Below are positions 1 through 7,146 of a DNA stretch of 8,410 nt, piece by piece (the stretch's first letter is position 1; every line of letters starts with the position of its first letter). The position numbers and the translations under genes were made by a program. A model generated the notes under the pieces. It made no database searches and was not told where the DNA came from. It saw nothing but the letters and a program-made list of their open reading frames with translations. The DNA comes from an uncultured Kiloniellales bacterium (GTDB lineage Bacteria > Pseudomonadota > Alphaproteobacteria > Kiloniellales > JAKSDN01). The stretch covers positions 1-8,410 of the forward strand of contig CALJXB010000001.1 of NCBI GenBank assembly GCA_937974415.1. The letters run 5' to 3'.

Positions 1-709
<709 letters not shown>

Positions 710-761
710 GGCCCCCGCCTCTCCAGCAGACCTTGGCTGCACGCTATGCACTGCGTTGCGA

Positions 762-1829
762 TCATGCGGCGATCAACTCTTCGTTCTGGCCGAAGTACAT
801 GCAGCGTCCCGCATCCATGTAGAGCTCCGCATGGGCGCCCACCTCGAAGGCATGGATGCCGTGGGATTGGGAGACCCAGGTCTCGTCCTGCAGCTCGAAA
901 TGAATGACGCTCTCCGAGCCGCTCAGCTCGGTCACCAGCACCTTGCCCTCGAGCCGGACGGCCTCGTCGGACTTGGGCTTGGGGGTGATGTGGTGGGGCC
1001 GGATGCCGAGGGTATAGGGGCCGTCCGGCATGGCGCGCCGCTCCGCCTGGGCCGGCCAGGCGATGCGCTCGTGGAGCACGAAGCGCTCGCCCTGCTTGAC
1101 GACCCGGGCCGTGTTGATCGGCGGGTCCGAAAATACCCGGGCGCTGCGCAGGTCGACCGGGCGCCGGTAGACGCTCGCGGTCTCGCCGTACTGGCTGATC
1201 CGCCCTTCGTGCAGGGTCGCCGTGTGGCCGCCCAAGAGCAGTGCCTCGGTCGGCTCGCTGGTGGCGTAGACCACGGTACTGCCGCGGCCCTCGAAGAGGC
1301 GCGGAAGCTCGTCGCGCAGCTCCTCGCGCAGCTTGAAGTCGAGGTTGGCCAGGGGCTCGTCCAGCAGCACCAGGTCGGAGTCCTTGACCAGGGCGCGGGC
1401 CAGCGCGGTGCGTTGCTGCTGACCGCCCGACAGCTCGCCGGGGCGTCGCTTCAGGAGGGGCGAGAGCTTCAGGAGGTCGGCCACTTGGCTCACCCGCTTG
1501 TCGATCTCGGCGCGCGACATGCGCGCGACGCGAAGGGGCGAAGCGATATTCTCGAAGACCGAGAGATTCGGATAGTTGATGAACTGTTGATGCACCATCG
1601 AGACGTTGCGTTTCTGCACCGCGACGCCGGTCACGTTATTGCCGTTGAACCAGACCTCGCCGGAGGTCGGCCGCTCGAGCCCGGCCATCAACTGCATCAG
1701 CGTCGTCTTGCCGGCGAGTGTGGTGCCCAGCAGGATGTTGAAGCCGGTCTCCTCGAGCGTCAGGCTGCTTTCATGGATATGGGTCTCCGCGCCGACGCGC
1801 TTCACCACGTCTCTCAGTTCCAGAGCCAT
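762..1829 (-). CDS. glpS: Glycerol ABC transporter ATPase GlpS
   Basis: First ATPase of the glycerol importer, 355 residues, cytoplasmic, partner of GlpT. Walker A is the unusual GTTLAGKTT (35-43, still with K41/T42), the Q-loop is Q81, the signature is a canonical LSGGQ (133-137), Walker B is LVLLDEP with D157/E158, and the D-loop is LANLD. The H-loop histidine is replaced by serine: YATSEPTEA, S191. After about residue 230 comes a MalK-like TOBE regulatory region (LGIRPHHI is a typical segment). The ATG at 1829 is chosen because GGGAG lies 9 bases before it and ABC homology begins at once (MALELRDVVKRVG). The reading frame stays open upstream to 2051, but that extension would overlap the end of glpV and contains no ABC sequence. 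The gene lies 169 bases after glpV, separated by a strong stem-loop. Family and role are well supported; the substrate comes from context. Confidence 0.9.
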   Translation of the reverse strand: MALELRDVVKRVGAETHIHESSLTLEETGFNILLGTTLAGKTTLMQLMAGLERPTSGEVWFNGNNVTGVAVQKRNVSMVHQQFINYPNLSVFENIASPLRVARMSRAEIDKRVSQVADLLKLSPLLKRRPGELSGGQQQRTALARALVKDSDLVLLDEPLANLDFKLREELRDELPRLFEGRGSTVVYATSEPTEALLLGGHTATLHEGRISQYGETASVYRRPVDLRSARVFSDPPINTARVVKQGERFVLHERIAWPAQAERRAMPDGPYTLGIRPHHITPKPKSDEAVRLEGKVLVTELSGSESVIHFELQDETWVSQSHGIHAFEVGAHAELYMDAGRCMYFGQNEELIAA

Positions 1830-1918
1830 CGCGCTGAGCTCCCTGGCTGGAACGCTTCGGTCTGGGTCGAGAGGGCGGGCATCATGGGCACGGCTGGCGC
1901 ACACAGGAAATTTGAATG

Positions 1919-1968
1919 AGATCGATTTCCCCGGGGAGGTCCGGCGACACCCCCGGGGATTTCGATCT
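1919..1968 (-). terminator. Intercistronic stem-loop between glpV and glpS (attenuator or mRNA-stabilising hairpin)
   Basis: Two 18-base arms, 1919-1936 and 1951-1968, are complementary at 16 of 18 positions, with a two-base internal A/A mismatch and a 14-base loop (1937-1950). The loop-proximal eight pairs are all G-C (CCCCGGGG facing CCCCGGGG). In the minus-strand transcript it begins 30 bases after the glpV stop and ends about 90 bases before the glpS start. No uninterrupted U-run follows (CATTCAAATTT), so it may not terminate fully. A partial terminator or a 3'-end stabiliser that raises binding-protein mRNA over ATPase mRNA is the likely role, by analogy with other ABC operons where the binding protein is made in excess. 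The role is inferred; the structure is read directly. Confidence 0.65.
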
Positions 1969-1998
1969 TGAGGACCGCGTTCGGTTTCTGGACGAACG

Positions 1999-3741
1999 CT
2001 AGCCCGCGTCGCGCCACCGCTCGATGAGAACTTCGTAGTCGATGGTCTCACCCTGCGGCTTCTCGTTGTCCAGCTTGGCCTTGGGGCCGTCCGGCTTGCC
2101 GAGCCATTCGGAGGGATCCTTCTCCTCGTTCAGGCGCGGGCCGCAGCCGCCGTAGACGTTGGCGGCCTCGTCGGCCTGTTGCATGCGGGCCATGACCTGG
2201 TCCATCTCGCCGGCGAGCCGGTCCATTGCCTCCTGCGGCGTGAACGCGCCGGAGTTTACGTCGCCGATCTGCTGCCACCAGATCTGCGCCAGCTTGGGAT
2301 AGTCCGGCACGTTGATGCCGGTCGGCGACCACTGCACCCGGTCGGGCGAACGGTAGAACTCGACCAGGCCGCCGAGCTTCGGCGCGCGTTCGGTGAAGCT
2401 CTCGTGGCGAATGTCGCTGTCGCGGATGATGGTCAGGCCGACATGGCTCTTCTTCAGCGAGACGCTCTTCGACACCACGAACTGGGCATAGAGCCAGGCC
2501 GCCTTGCGTCGGTCGACCGGCGTCGACTTGAAGAGGGTCCAGGAGCCGGCGTCCTGATAGCCGAGCTTCTGGCCTTCCTGCCAATAGGGGCCGTGCGGCG
2601 AGGGGGCCATGCGCCACAGCGGGTTGCCGTCGTCGTCGACCGTGTTGTTGCCGTCGGACTTGGGCGCCACCATGGACGCGGTGAAGGCCGTGTACCAGAA
2701 GATCTGCTGGGCCACGTTGCCGGTCGAGAGCGCCGGCAGCGACTGGTAGAAGTCGTAACTGGCGGCGCCCGGAGGGGCGTACTTGCGCAGCCATTCGTCC
2801 CACTTGCGGATTGCGTAGACCGAGGCCGGGCCGTTGGCCTCGCCGCCGCGGCTGACGGAGGAGCCGGCCGGGTTGCAGGAGCCCGCCTCCATGCGGATGC
2901 CCCACTCGTCGATCGGCACGCCGTTCGGCACCCCCTGGGTACCGGTGCCGGCCATGGAGAGCCAGGCGTCGGTCATGCGCCAGCCCAGGTCCGGCGCGCG
3001 CTTGCCGTAGTCCATGTGGCCGTAGACCCGCACGCCGTCGATTTCCTTCACGTGGTCGGTGAAGAACTCGGCGATGTCCTCGTAGGCGGACCAGTTCACC
3101 GGCACGCCGAGGTCGTAGCCGTAGATTTCCTTGAACTGGGCCTGCAGGTCCTCGCGGTCGAACCAGTCCTTGCGGAACCAGTAGAGGTTGGCGAACTGCT
3201 GGTCGGGCAGCTGGTAGAGCTTGCCGTCCGGCCCGGTGGTGAACGACTTGCCGATGAAGTCGTCGACGTCGAGGGTCGGCAGGGTCACGTCGGCGCCGTC
3301 GCCGGCCATCCAATCGGTCAGATTGACGGCCAGCTGCAGGCGGGAGTGGGTGCCGATCAGGTCGGAATCGTTGATGTAGGCATCGTAGAGATTACGCTGG
3401 GTCTGCATCTGGGTCTGGACGGCCTGGACCACCTCGCCTTCGCCGAGCAACTGGTGGTTCACTTTGATGCCGGTGATCTCTTCGAAGGCCTTGGTGAGGG
3501 TCTTGGATTCGTACTCATGGGTCGGGATGGTTTCCGACAGCACGTTGATTTCCATGCCCTGGAACGGTTCGGCCGCCTTGATGAAAAACTCCATCTCCGT
3601 CATCTGTTCGTCGCGGGACAAGGTCGAGGGCTGAAATTCCTCGTCGACCCACTTCTCCGCTTCGGCCATGCCGGCCGCGCTCGGCCCGGCGTAGGCTAGG
3701 GCCGAAACTGCGGCCACGGCCGCCAAAAGTCTCATTTTCAT
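1999..3741 (-). CDS. glpV: Periplasmic glycerol-binding protein of the ABC transporter, GlpV
   Basis: Family-1-type extracellular solute-binding protein of 580 residues, long for that class (often 400-450) but in the range expected of GlpV proteins. It would capture glycerol in the periplasm and deliver it to the permease pair. The N-terminus is a Sec signal peptide: MKMRLL, a hydrophobic Ala/Val/Leu core, then a PSAAGMA cleavage region around residues 19-25. The binding-protein body includes a segment ending EITGIKVNHQLLG and the typical WFRKDWFD and YQDAGSW stretches. There is no lipobox, so it should be soluble. The start at 3741 is fixed by GGGAGG (minus strand, 3749-3754) seven bases upstream and by the signal peptide; the upstream in-frame codons to 3792 are rejected. 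It has its own promoter region next to the putative GlpR operator. Its place ahead of the ATPase genes, instead of at the end of the cluster as I recall for Rhizobium, is unusual. Confidence 0.9.
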   Translation of the reverse strand: MKMRLLAAVAAVSALAYAGPSAAGMAEAEKWVDEEFQPSTLSRDEQMTEMEFFIKAAEPFQGMEINVLSETIPTHEYESKTLTKAFEEITGIKVNHQLLGEGEVVQAVQTQMQTQRNLYDAYINDSDLIGTHSRLQLAVNLTDWMAGDGADVTLPTLDVDDFIGKSFTTGPDGKLYQLPDQQFANLYWFRKDWFDREDLQAQFKEIYGYDLGVPVNWSAYEDIAEFFTDHVKEIDGVRVYGHMDYGKRAPDLGWRMTDAWLSMAGTGTQGVPNGVPIDEWGIRMEAGSCNPAGSSVSRGGEANGPASVYAIRKWDEWLRKYAPPGAASYDFYQSLPALSTGNVAQQIFWYTAFTASMVAPKSDGNNTVDDDGNPLWRMAPSPHGPYWQEGQKLGYQDAGSWTLFKSTPVDRRKAAWLYAQFVVSKSVSLKKSHVGLTIIRDSDIRHESFTERAPKLGGLVEFYRSPDRVQWSPTGINVPDYPKLAQIWWQQIGDVNSGAFTPQEAMDRLAGEMDQVMARMQQADEAANVYGGCGPRLNEEKDPSEWLGKPDGPKAKLDNEKPQGETIDYEVLIERWRDAG

Positions 3742-3794
3742 GGGGGTTCCTCCCTGTGATGAGATTTTATTGATTAGAGGCGCCACACTCATTT

Positions 3795-3842
3795 CGAACT
3801 TGATACGAAACTAAAACGAAAGTCAACCGAAACGTGCCGAAC
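3795..3842 (-). promoter_or_regulatory. glpV promoter embedded in a phased CGAA operator array (putative GlpR site)
   Basis: On the plus strand CGAA motifs begin at 3795, 3806, 3817, 3828 and 3838, giving spacings of 11, 11, 11 and 10 bases. Three of them are CGAAA and the outer two CGAAC. One helical turn per step puts every copy on the same DNA face, as expected for a cooperative DeoR-family repressor. Read on the minus strand, a good -35 hexamer TTGACT (3821-3826) and a -10-like TATCAA (3800-3805) lie inside the array with a 15-base spacer, which is short. A bound repressor would block polymerase directly. The array lies between glpR (ends 3859) and the glpV start. Assignment to GlpR is by position and family, not by a known consensus. 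Confidence 0.6.
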
Positions 3843-3858
3843 GCCTTGCGTAGGTGAT

Positions 3859-4626
3859 CTAAGTCCGCTGCGAAGTCTCCACCAATTCGATGTCCTTTTC
3901 CGCACAGGTCCGACGAATGTTGGCGGCCGGACAGCTGTCGGTCACGAAGATATCGACCTGTTCCAGGTGAGCGATGCGCACCGGCGCCGTGCGTTCGAAC
4001 TTGGTCGAATCGGCCACCAGGACGACCTTGCGCGCATTCGCGATGATCGCCTGGGCCACCTTAACTTCCCGGTAGTCAAAATCCAATAGGGCCCCCTCCT
4101 CGTCGATGGCGGAGGTGCCGATGATGGCAAAATCCACTTTGAACTGCCGGATGAAGTCGACCGCAGCTTCCCCGACGATGCCGCCGTCGCTGCCGCGCAC
4201 CGCGCCGCCCGCGATGATCACTTCGATCTGCGGATAGGCGCGCATCTCGCTGGCCACGTTGATGTTGTTGGTGATCACCATCAGGCCGTCGTGCTGCAAG
4301 AGGGCACGCGCCACGGCCTCGGTGGTGGTGCCGATGTTGATGAAGAGGGACGCGTTGTCGGGAATTCGGGCGGCTGTCGCCTGGCCGATCGCGGTCTTTT
4401 CGTCCGACGCGATGAGCTGCCGCGCGTCATATTTGAGGTTCTCGATGCCCGAGGACAGGATCGCGCCGCCGTGGGTCCGGGCGAGCAGGCGCCGGCTGCA
4501 CAGGTCGTTGAGGTCCTTGCGGATGGTCTGGGGCGTGACATTGAAGCGCTCGGCCAGGTCCTCGACGGTGACTCGACCCGTTTGGCGGGCCAGTTCGACG
4601 ATCTCGTTCAAGCGCTCGGATAACAT
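3859..4626 (-). CDS. glpR: DeoR-family transcriptional repressor GlpR
   Basis: Cytoplasmic repressor of 255 residues, close to E. coli GlpR in length. The N-terminal winged helix-turn-helix spans about residues 3-56 with the family pattern VTVEDLAERFNVTPQTIRKD (19-38) and ARTHGGA (49-55). The C-terminal DeoRC sugar-phosphate domain (about 75-235) shows NIGTTTEA (97-104), the TNN turn (119-121), a GGxxR element near 140-144 and a GEAA loop. Known GlpR proteins release DNA on binding glycerol-3-phosphate, the substrate of the adjacent GlpD, so the pathway intermediate would induce the operon. It starts 46 bases after glpD and is likely co-transcribed with it. The ribosome-binding site is weak (only a distant GAGG), which would keep repressor levels low. 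The CGAA array just downstream and a related motif before glpD are its probable targets. Confidence 0.92.
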   Translation of the reverse strand: MLSERLNEIVELARQTGRVTVEDLAERFNVTPQTIRKDLNDLCSRRLLARTHGGAILSSGIENLKYDARQLIASDEKTAIGQATAARIPDNASLFINIGTTTEAVARALLQHDGLMVITNNINVASEMRAYPQIEVIIAGGAVRGSDGGIVGEAAVDFIRQFKVDFAIIGTSAIDEEGALLDFDYREVKVAQAIIANARKVVLVADSTKFERTAPVRIAHLEQVDIFVTDSCPAANIRRTCAEKDIELVETSQRT

Positions 4627-4672
4627 GCCGCTCTGGTCTCGCGTCCTCAGTGGCCCCCGCCTGCCGGCGGAG

Positions 4673-6217
4673 TCACGATCCGTTGTTGGTCCTGGCCGCC
4701 GCTTCGCGGCGCCGGCGGTCCTGCATCCAGGCTTCCAGATCGGCCATTTGCGCGCCGCTCAGCTTCAAGCCCAGCTTGCTCCGCCGCCACGCGACGTCCT
4801 CGGCCCGCATGGCCCATTCATCGCTCATCAGCCAGGCGACCTCCCGTTCGTAGAGCCCGGCGCCGAAGTGCTTGCCGAGGTCCTCCAGCGTGGTGGCGCC
4901 GTCCAGTATGCGCAGACTGTCGGTGCCGTAATGGCGGACCAGGCGGGCGATGTGGTCGTCCTGCAGATAGGGATGGTCTTCGCTCAGCTGGGCGCAGAGA
5001 CCGGCTTGGCCGTTCACGTCGAAGTCGCCGCCGGGCAAGGGCGCACGGGCGGTCCAGGCCGACTTGCGCTTGCCGAGCCGCTCCTCCACCCGGTCCATCA
5101 CGGATTCGGCGAGGCGCCGATAGGTGGTGATCTTGCCGCCGAAGATATTGATGACCGGGGGCTTGCCGGCATCCTCGCCGGACTTGACGATGTAGTCGCG
5201 GGTCGCGCGCTGGGCCTCGCTCGCGCCGTCGTCGTACAGCGGCCGCACCCCGGAATAGCTCCAGACGATATCCCCGCGACAGATCGGCGAGTCGAAATAT
5301 TGGTTCGCTGCGGCGAGGAGATAGTCGACCTCGGCCTCGGAGATTGCCGGAGAGATCCCAGCGGCGCCGGGGTCGGCGGCATAGTCCTGGTCGGTCGTGC
5401 CGATCAAGGTGTAGTCGCCCTCGTAGGGAATCGCGAAGACGATCCGCTTGTCGGCGTTCTGGAAGATGTAGCAGCGGTCGTGGTCGAAAAGCTTCTTGAC
5501 CACGATATGGCTGCCCTGGACCAGGCGCACGTTGGCGGGGTCGTTCTGGCCGAAGACGTCCTTCAGGACCGTGTCGACCCAGGGGCCGGCGGCATTGATG
5601 ATCAGGCGCGCCCGCACGACCTCCTTGGTATCTGTCTCTCTATTTTCGAGATGGAGCTGCCAGTCCGATCCGTTGGGCCTGGCCGAGACGACACGGGTCC
5701 TGGAGCGAATGTCGGCGCCGCGTCGACGCGCGTCGCGCGCGTTGAGGACCACCAGCCGGGCGTCATCGACCCAACAGTCGGAGTACTCGAAGCCGCGACG
5801 GAACCGCCCGTTCAGCGCCTGTCCGAGCTTGTCTCTGGACAGGTCCAAGGACTTGGTCGGCGGCAGGAGCTTGCGGCCGCCGATGTGGTCGTAGAGGAAC
5901 AGGCCGAGGCGCAGAAACCATGCCGGCCGCTGGCTGCTGTCGTGCGGCAGGACGAAGCGCAGGGGCCAAATGATATGGGGCGCCATCGACCAGAGGATTT
6001 CGCGTTCGATGAGGGCTTCTCGCACCAGGCGGAACTCGAAGTATTCCAGATAGCGCAATCCGCCGTGCACCAGTTTGGTCGACATGGACGAGGTCCCGCT
6101 CGCCAGGTCGTTCATCTCGCACAGGCAGACCGAATAGCCGCGCCCGGCGGCATCGCGCGCAATGCCGCAACCGTTGATCCCGCCGCCGACAATGAAGATG
6201 TCGTAGCGGTCTGGCAT
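4673..6217 (-). CDS. glpD: Aerobic FAD-dependent glycerol-3-phosphate dehydrogenase GlpD
   Basis: Oxidises sn-glycerol 3-phosphate to dihydroxyacetone phosphate and passes electrons to quinone at the inner membrane. It has 514 residues against about 501 for E. coli GlpD. The FAD-binding Rossmann motif is IVGGGINGCGIARDAAGRG (9-27), followed by the family stretch ASGTSS...KLVHGGLRYLE (39-58). The second family signature IGTTDQDY is at 272-279. Substrate-pocket elements include SGVRPL (R325) and GGKITTYR (K362), matching the conserved Arg and Lys of characterised GlpD. The C-terminal DAO_C cap contains AEDVAWRRSKLGL (472-484). The ATG at 6217 is chosen because GGGAGG (6223-6228, minus strand) lies five bases before it and the protein begins MPDRYDIFIVGGG; the open frame upstream to 6358 is noncoding. 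It is the first gene of the cluster, followed 46 bases later by glpR. No kinase gene is in view. Identification is firm. Confidence 0.96.
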   Translation of the reverse strand: MPDRYDIFIVGGGINGCGIARDAAGRGYSVCLCEMNDLASGTSSMSTKLVHGGLRYLEYFEFRLVREALIEREILWSMAPHIIWPLRFVLPHDSSQRPAWFLRLGLFLYDHIGGRKLLPPTKSLDLSRDKLGQALNGRFRRGFEYSDCWVDDARLVVLNARDARRRGADIRSRTRVVSARPNGSDWQLHLENRETDTKEVVRARLIINAAGPWVDTVLKDVFGQNDPANVRLVQGSHIVVKKLFDHDRCYIFQNADKRIVFAIPYEGDYTLIGTTDQDYAADPGAAGISPAISEAEVDYLLAAANQYFDSPICRGDIVWSYSGVRPLYDDGASEAQRATRDYIVKSGEDAGKPPVINIFGGKITTYRRLAESVMDRVEERLGKRKSAWTARAPLPGGDFDVNGQAGLCAQLSEDHPYLQDDHIARLVRHYGTDSLRILDGATTLEDLGKHFGAGLYEREVAWLMSDEWAMRAEDVAWRRSKLGLKLSGAQMADLEAWMQDRRRREAAARTNNGS

Positions 6218-6251
6218 CGCCGCCTCCCACGGACAATATCGTATTGGGTGC

Positions 6252-6283
6252 GTTATAGAGCAAATTCGAAAATAAAAGAAAAG
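6252..6283 (-). promoter_or_regulatory. glpD promoter region with a second copy of the operator-like motif
   Basis: Upstream of glpD the minus strand carries TATAAC (6252-6257), a good -10 hexamer 34 bases before the start codon, preceded by a T-rich tract (6267-6286) and no clear -35. On the plus strand, 6267-6283 reads CGAAAATAAAAGAAAAG. It matches the glpV operator segment 3806-3822 (CGAAACTAAAACGAAAG) at 14 of 17 positions and in the same orientation relative to the gene. This suggests one repressor, presumably GlpR, controls both promoters. The motif lies within the -35 to -10 interval. Low-complexity A/T content makes chance similarity possible. Confidence 0.45.
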
Positions 6284-6290
6284 AAATCTC

Positions 6291-6738
6291 CATAATTGGG
6301 GCGATTTTGCCTTTCGGGAAACCTGCAACGGCTGTCGCTTGGGGCGGGGCGTCTCCAATCCCCTCGGCTCGGGCCTAATGGTCCGCCGTGAGCCGGACTG
6401 TCATGCGGCCTCGCTCGGCCGGGCTCGGCCGTCCAGTCGCAGGGTTCACAGGCGCCAGGGACTCCGGGGCGTCCGGAGCTCAGAGGTAACAGGGGCTCAG
6501 GGGCACTAGAGGCGAATCAGGGGGCCCGCAGTCGCCCGGAGCCCGCAGTCGCCCGGAGCCTACGGTTGCCCGGGGCCCGGGGTGCCCGGGGCCCGGGGTG
6601 CCCGGAGCCCGGAAAGTCGGCCCGCTCCGGCTCCAATCCGATCGATTTTGCCTCAAATGCCGGCCTTAATTTTTGTCTAACCCTCATGGGGTAGAGGTAA
6701 GGCACCGGCGAAGCAAAAGATTGGGAACATCTCTAAGC
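6291..6738. other. Noncoding divergent region between glpD and the pilin gene
   Basis: This stretch holds no convincing gene. From the glpD side it contains GC-rich sequence with short inverted repeats, for example CTCCGG (6462-6467) facing CCGGAG (6473-6478) across a five-base loop. It then holds the 16-17 bp tandem repeat described separately (6524-6606), and finally a less GC-rich leader (about 6650-6738) that should carry the pilin promoter. I could not assign a clear -35/-10 pair there. A minus-strand frame across 6517-6705 is just the GC-rich repeat read as Pro/Arg/Gly and is not a credible protein. Confidence 0.6.
6524..6606. repeat. Tandem repeat, about five 16-17 bp units, with G-quadruplex potential
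   Basis: Units are 6524-6540 and 6541-6557 (identical, GCCCGCAGTCGCCCGGA), 6558-6574 (a diverged 17-mer), then 6575-6590 and 6591-6606 (16-mers, GCCCGGGGTGCCCGGG and the same with a final A). Every unit follows the plan GCC...GT/TTGCCCGG. On the plus strand GGGG runs at 6572-6575, 6579-6582, 6588-6591 and 6595-6598 are separated by loops of 3, 5 and 3 bases, a canonical intramolecular quadruplex pattern. Each run also has complementary CCC partners nearby, so hairpins compete. The last unit starts about 150 bases before the Flp pilin start. Confidence 0.75.
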
Positions 6739-6924
6739 ATGGGCATCGGCCTGACCAGATTCCTGAAGGATGAAAGCGGGGCTACCGCGATCGAGTATTC
6801 CCTGATGCTCGGACTTGTGGTGCTGGCCATAGTCGGGTCGGTCGAATTGCTGAGCAGCAGCCTCAGCAACATGTACCTCTTCGTTTCCAGCAGCGTAACC
6901 GGCGTTGTGCAGGGGGGCGGATAG
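6739..6924 (+). CDS. flp: Flp-type pilin (Flp/Fap family prepilin)
   Basis: Small prepilin of 61 residues that would be matured and assembled into Flp (Tad) pili used for surface attachment. A short basic leader with RFLKDESG (7-14) precedes ATAIEYSLML (15-24). The prepilin peptidase (TadV type) should cut after G14, leaving a 47-residue pilin with the hallmark Glu5-Tyr6 of the mature protein (E19, Y20) at the head of one hydrophobic helix (about 22-37). The tail is Ser-rich and ends VVQGGG. The ATG at 6739 starts just before the conserved leader; an upstream TTG in frame at 6673 would add 22 residues unlike any leader. The ribosome-binding site is weak (GGGAA about 13 bases away). No tad/cpa secretion genes are nearby, so the assembly machinery must be encoded elsewhere, if present. 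Confidence 0.9.
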   Translation: MGIGLTRFLKDESGATAIEYSLMLGLVVLAIVGSVELLSSSLSNMYLFVSSSVTGVVQGGG

Positions 6925-7117
6925 GCTTCCTGTGCGTGCTCATTGATCATGCTTGGGCCACGCCTCCGACTGAATCTTGCTTGAGAGAGTTCGCCGCAAC
7001 CCCGCGATGGGCACCAGTCTTCCAGCCGTAGCTGTGCTTGGCCGCTTCGCGGAGGCCGTCCCGCTCGCGGGCCGTAAGCGCACTCCCGGCACGGCCGCCG
7101 CGGCCCTGTCGACGGGA

Positions 7118-7146
7118 TTGAAATTCGGATCTCGGCTTGGGATAAG
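7118..7146 (+). promoter_or_regulatory. Possible promoter for the small coiled-coil gene
   Basis: TTGAAA (7118-7123) and GATAAG (7141-7146) are separated by 17 bases, a standard sigma-70 spacing with a good -35 and a fair -10. The -10 directly abuts the ATG at 7147. If this promoter is the real one, transcription would start near 7153 and translation would have to begin at the internal ATG 7222 or GTG 7225. Single-site match, low weight. Confidence 0.25.

Noticed and set aside
1830..2051. N-terminal extension of glpS to 2051
   Set aside because: It overlaps the end of glpV and runs through the stem-loop; the ABC domain and a good ribosome-binding site mark ATG 1829.
4259..6295. A 678-codon plus-strand open frame opposite glpD and glpR
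   Set aside because: Antisense to genes with clear motifs; low stop frequency is a product of high GC content, and no protein motif is seen.
6218..6358. N-terminal extension of glpD to 6358
   Set aside because: The FAD motif begins within ten residues of ATG 6217, which has GGGAGG five bases upstream; the extension covers the likely promoter.
6701..6714. Sigma-54-like element GGCAC...GC before the pilin gene
   Set aside because: The GG/GC pair has the right 10-base spacing, but the -12 box reads AAGC instead of TTGC and the leading T is absent; too weak to report as a promoter.
6673..6738. TTG-initiated extension of the Flp pilin
   Set aside because: The added 22 residues (basic, His/Arg-rich) do not resemble a prepilin leader, and ATG 6739 gives the usual short leader.
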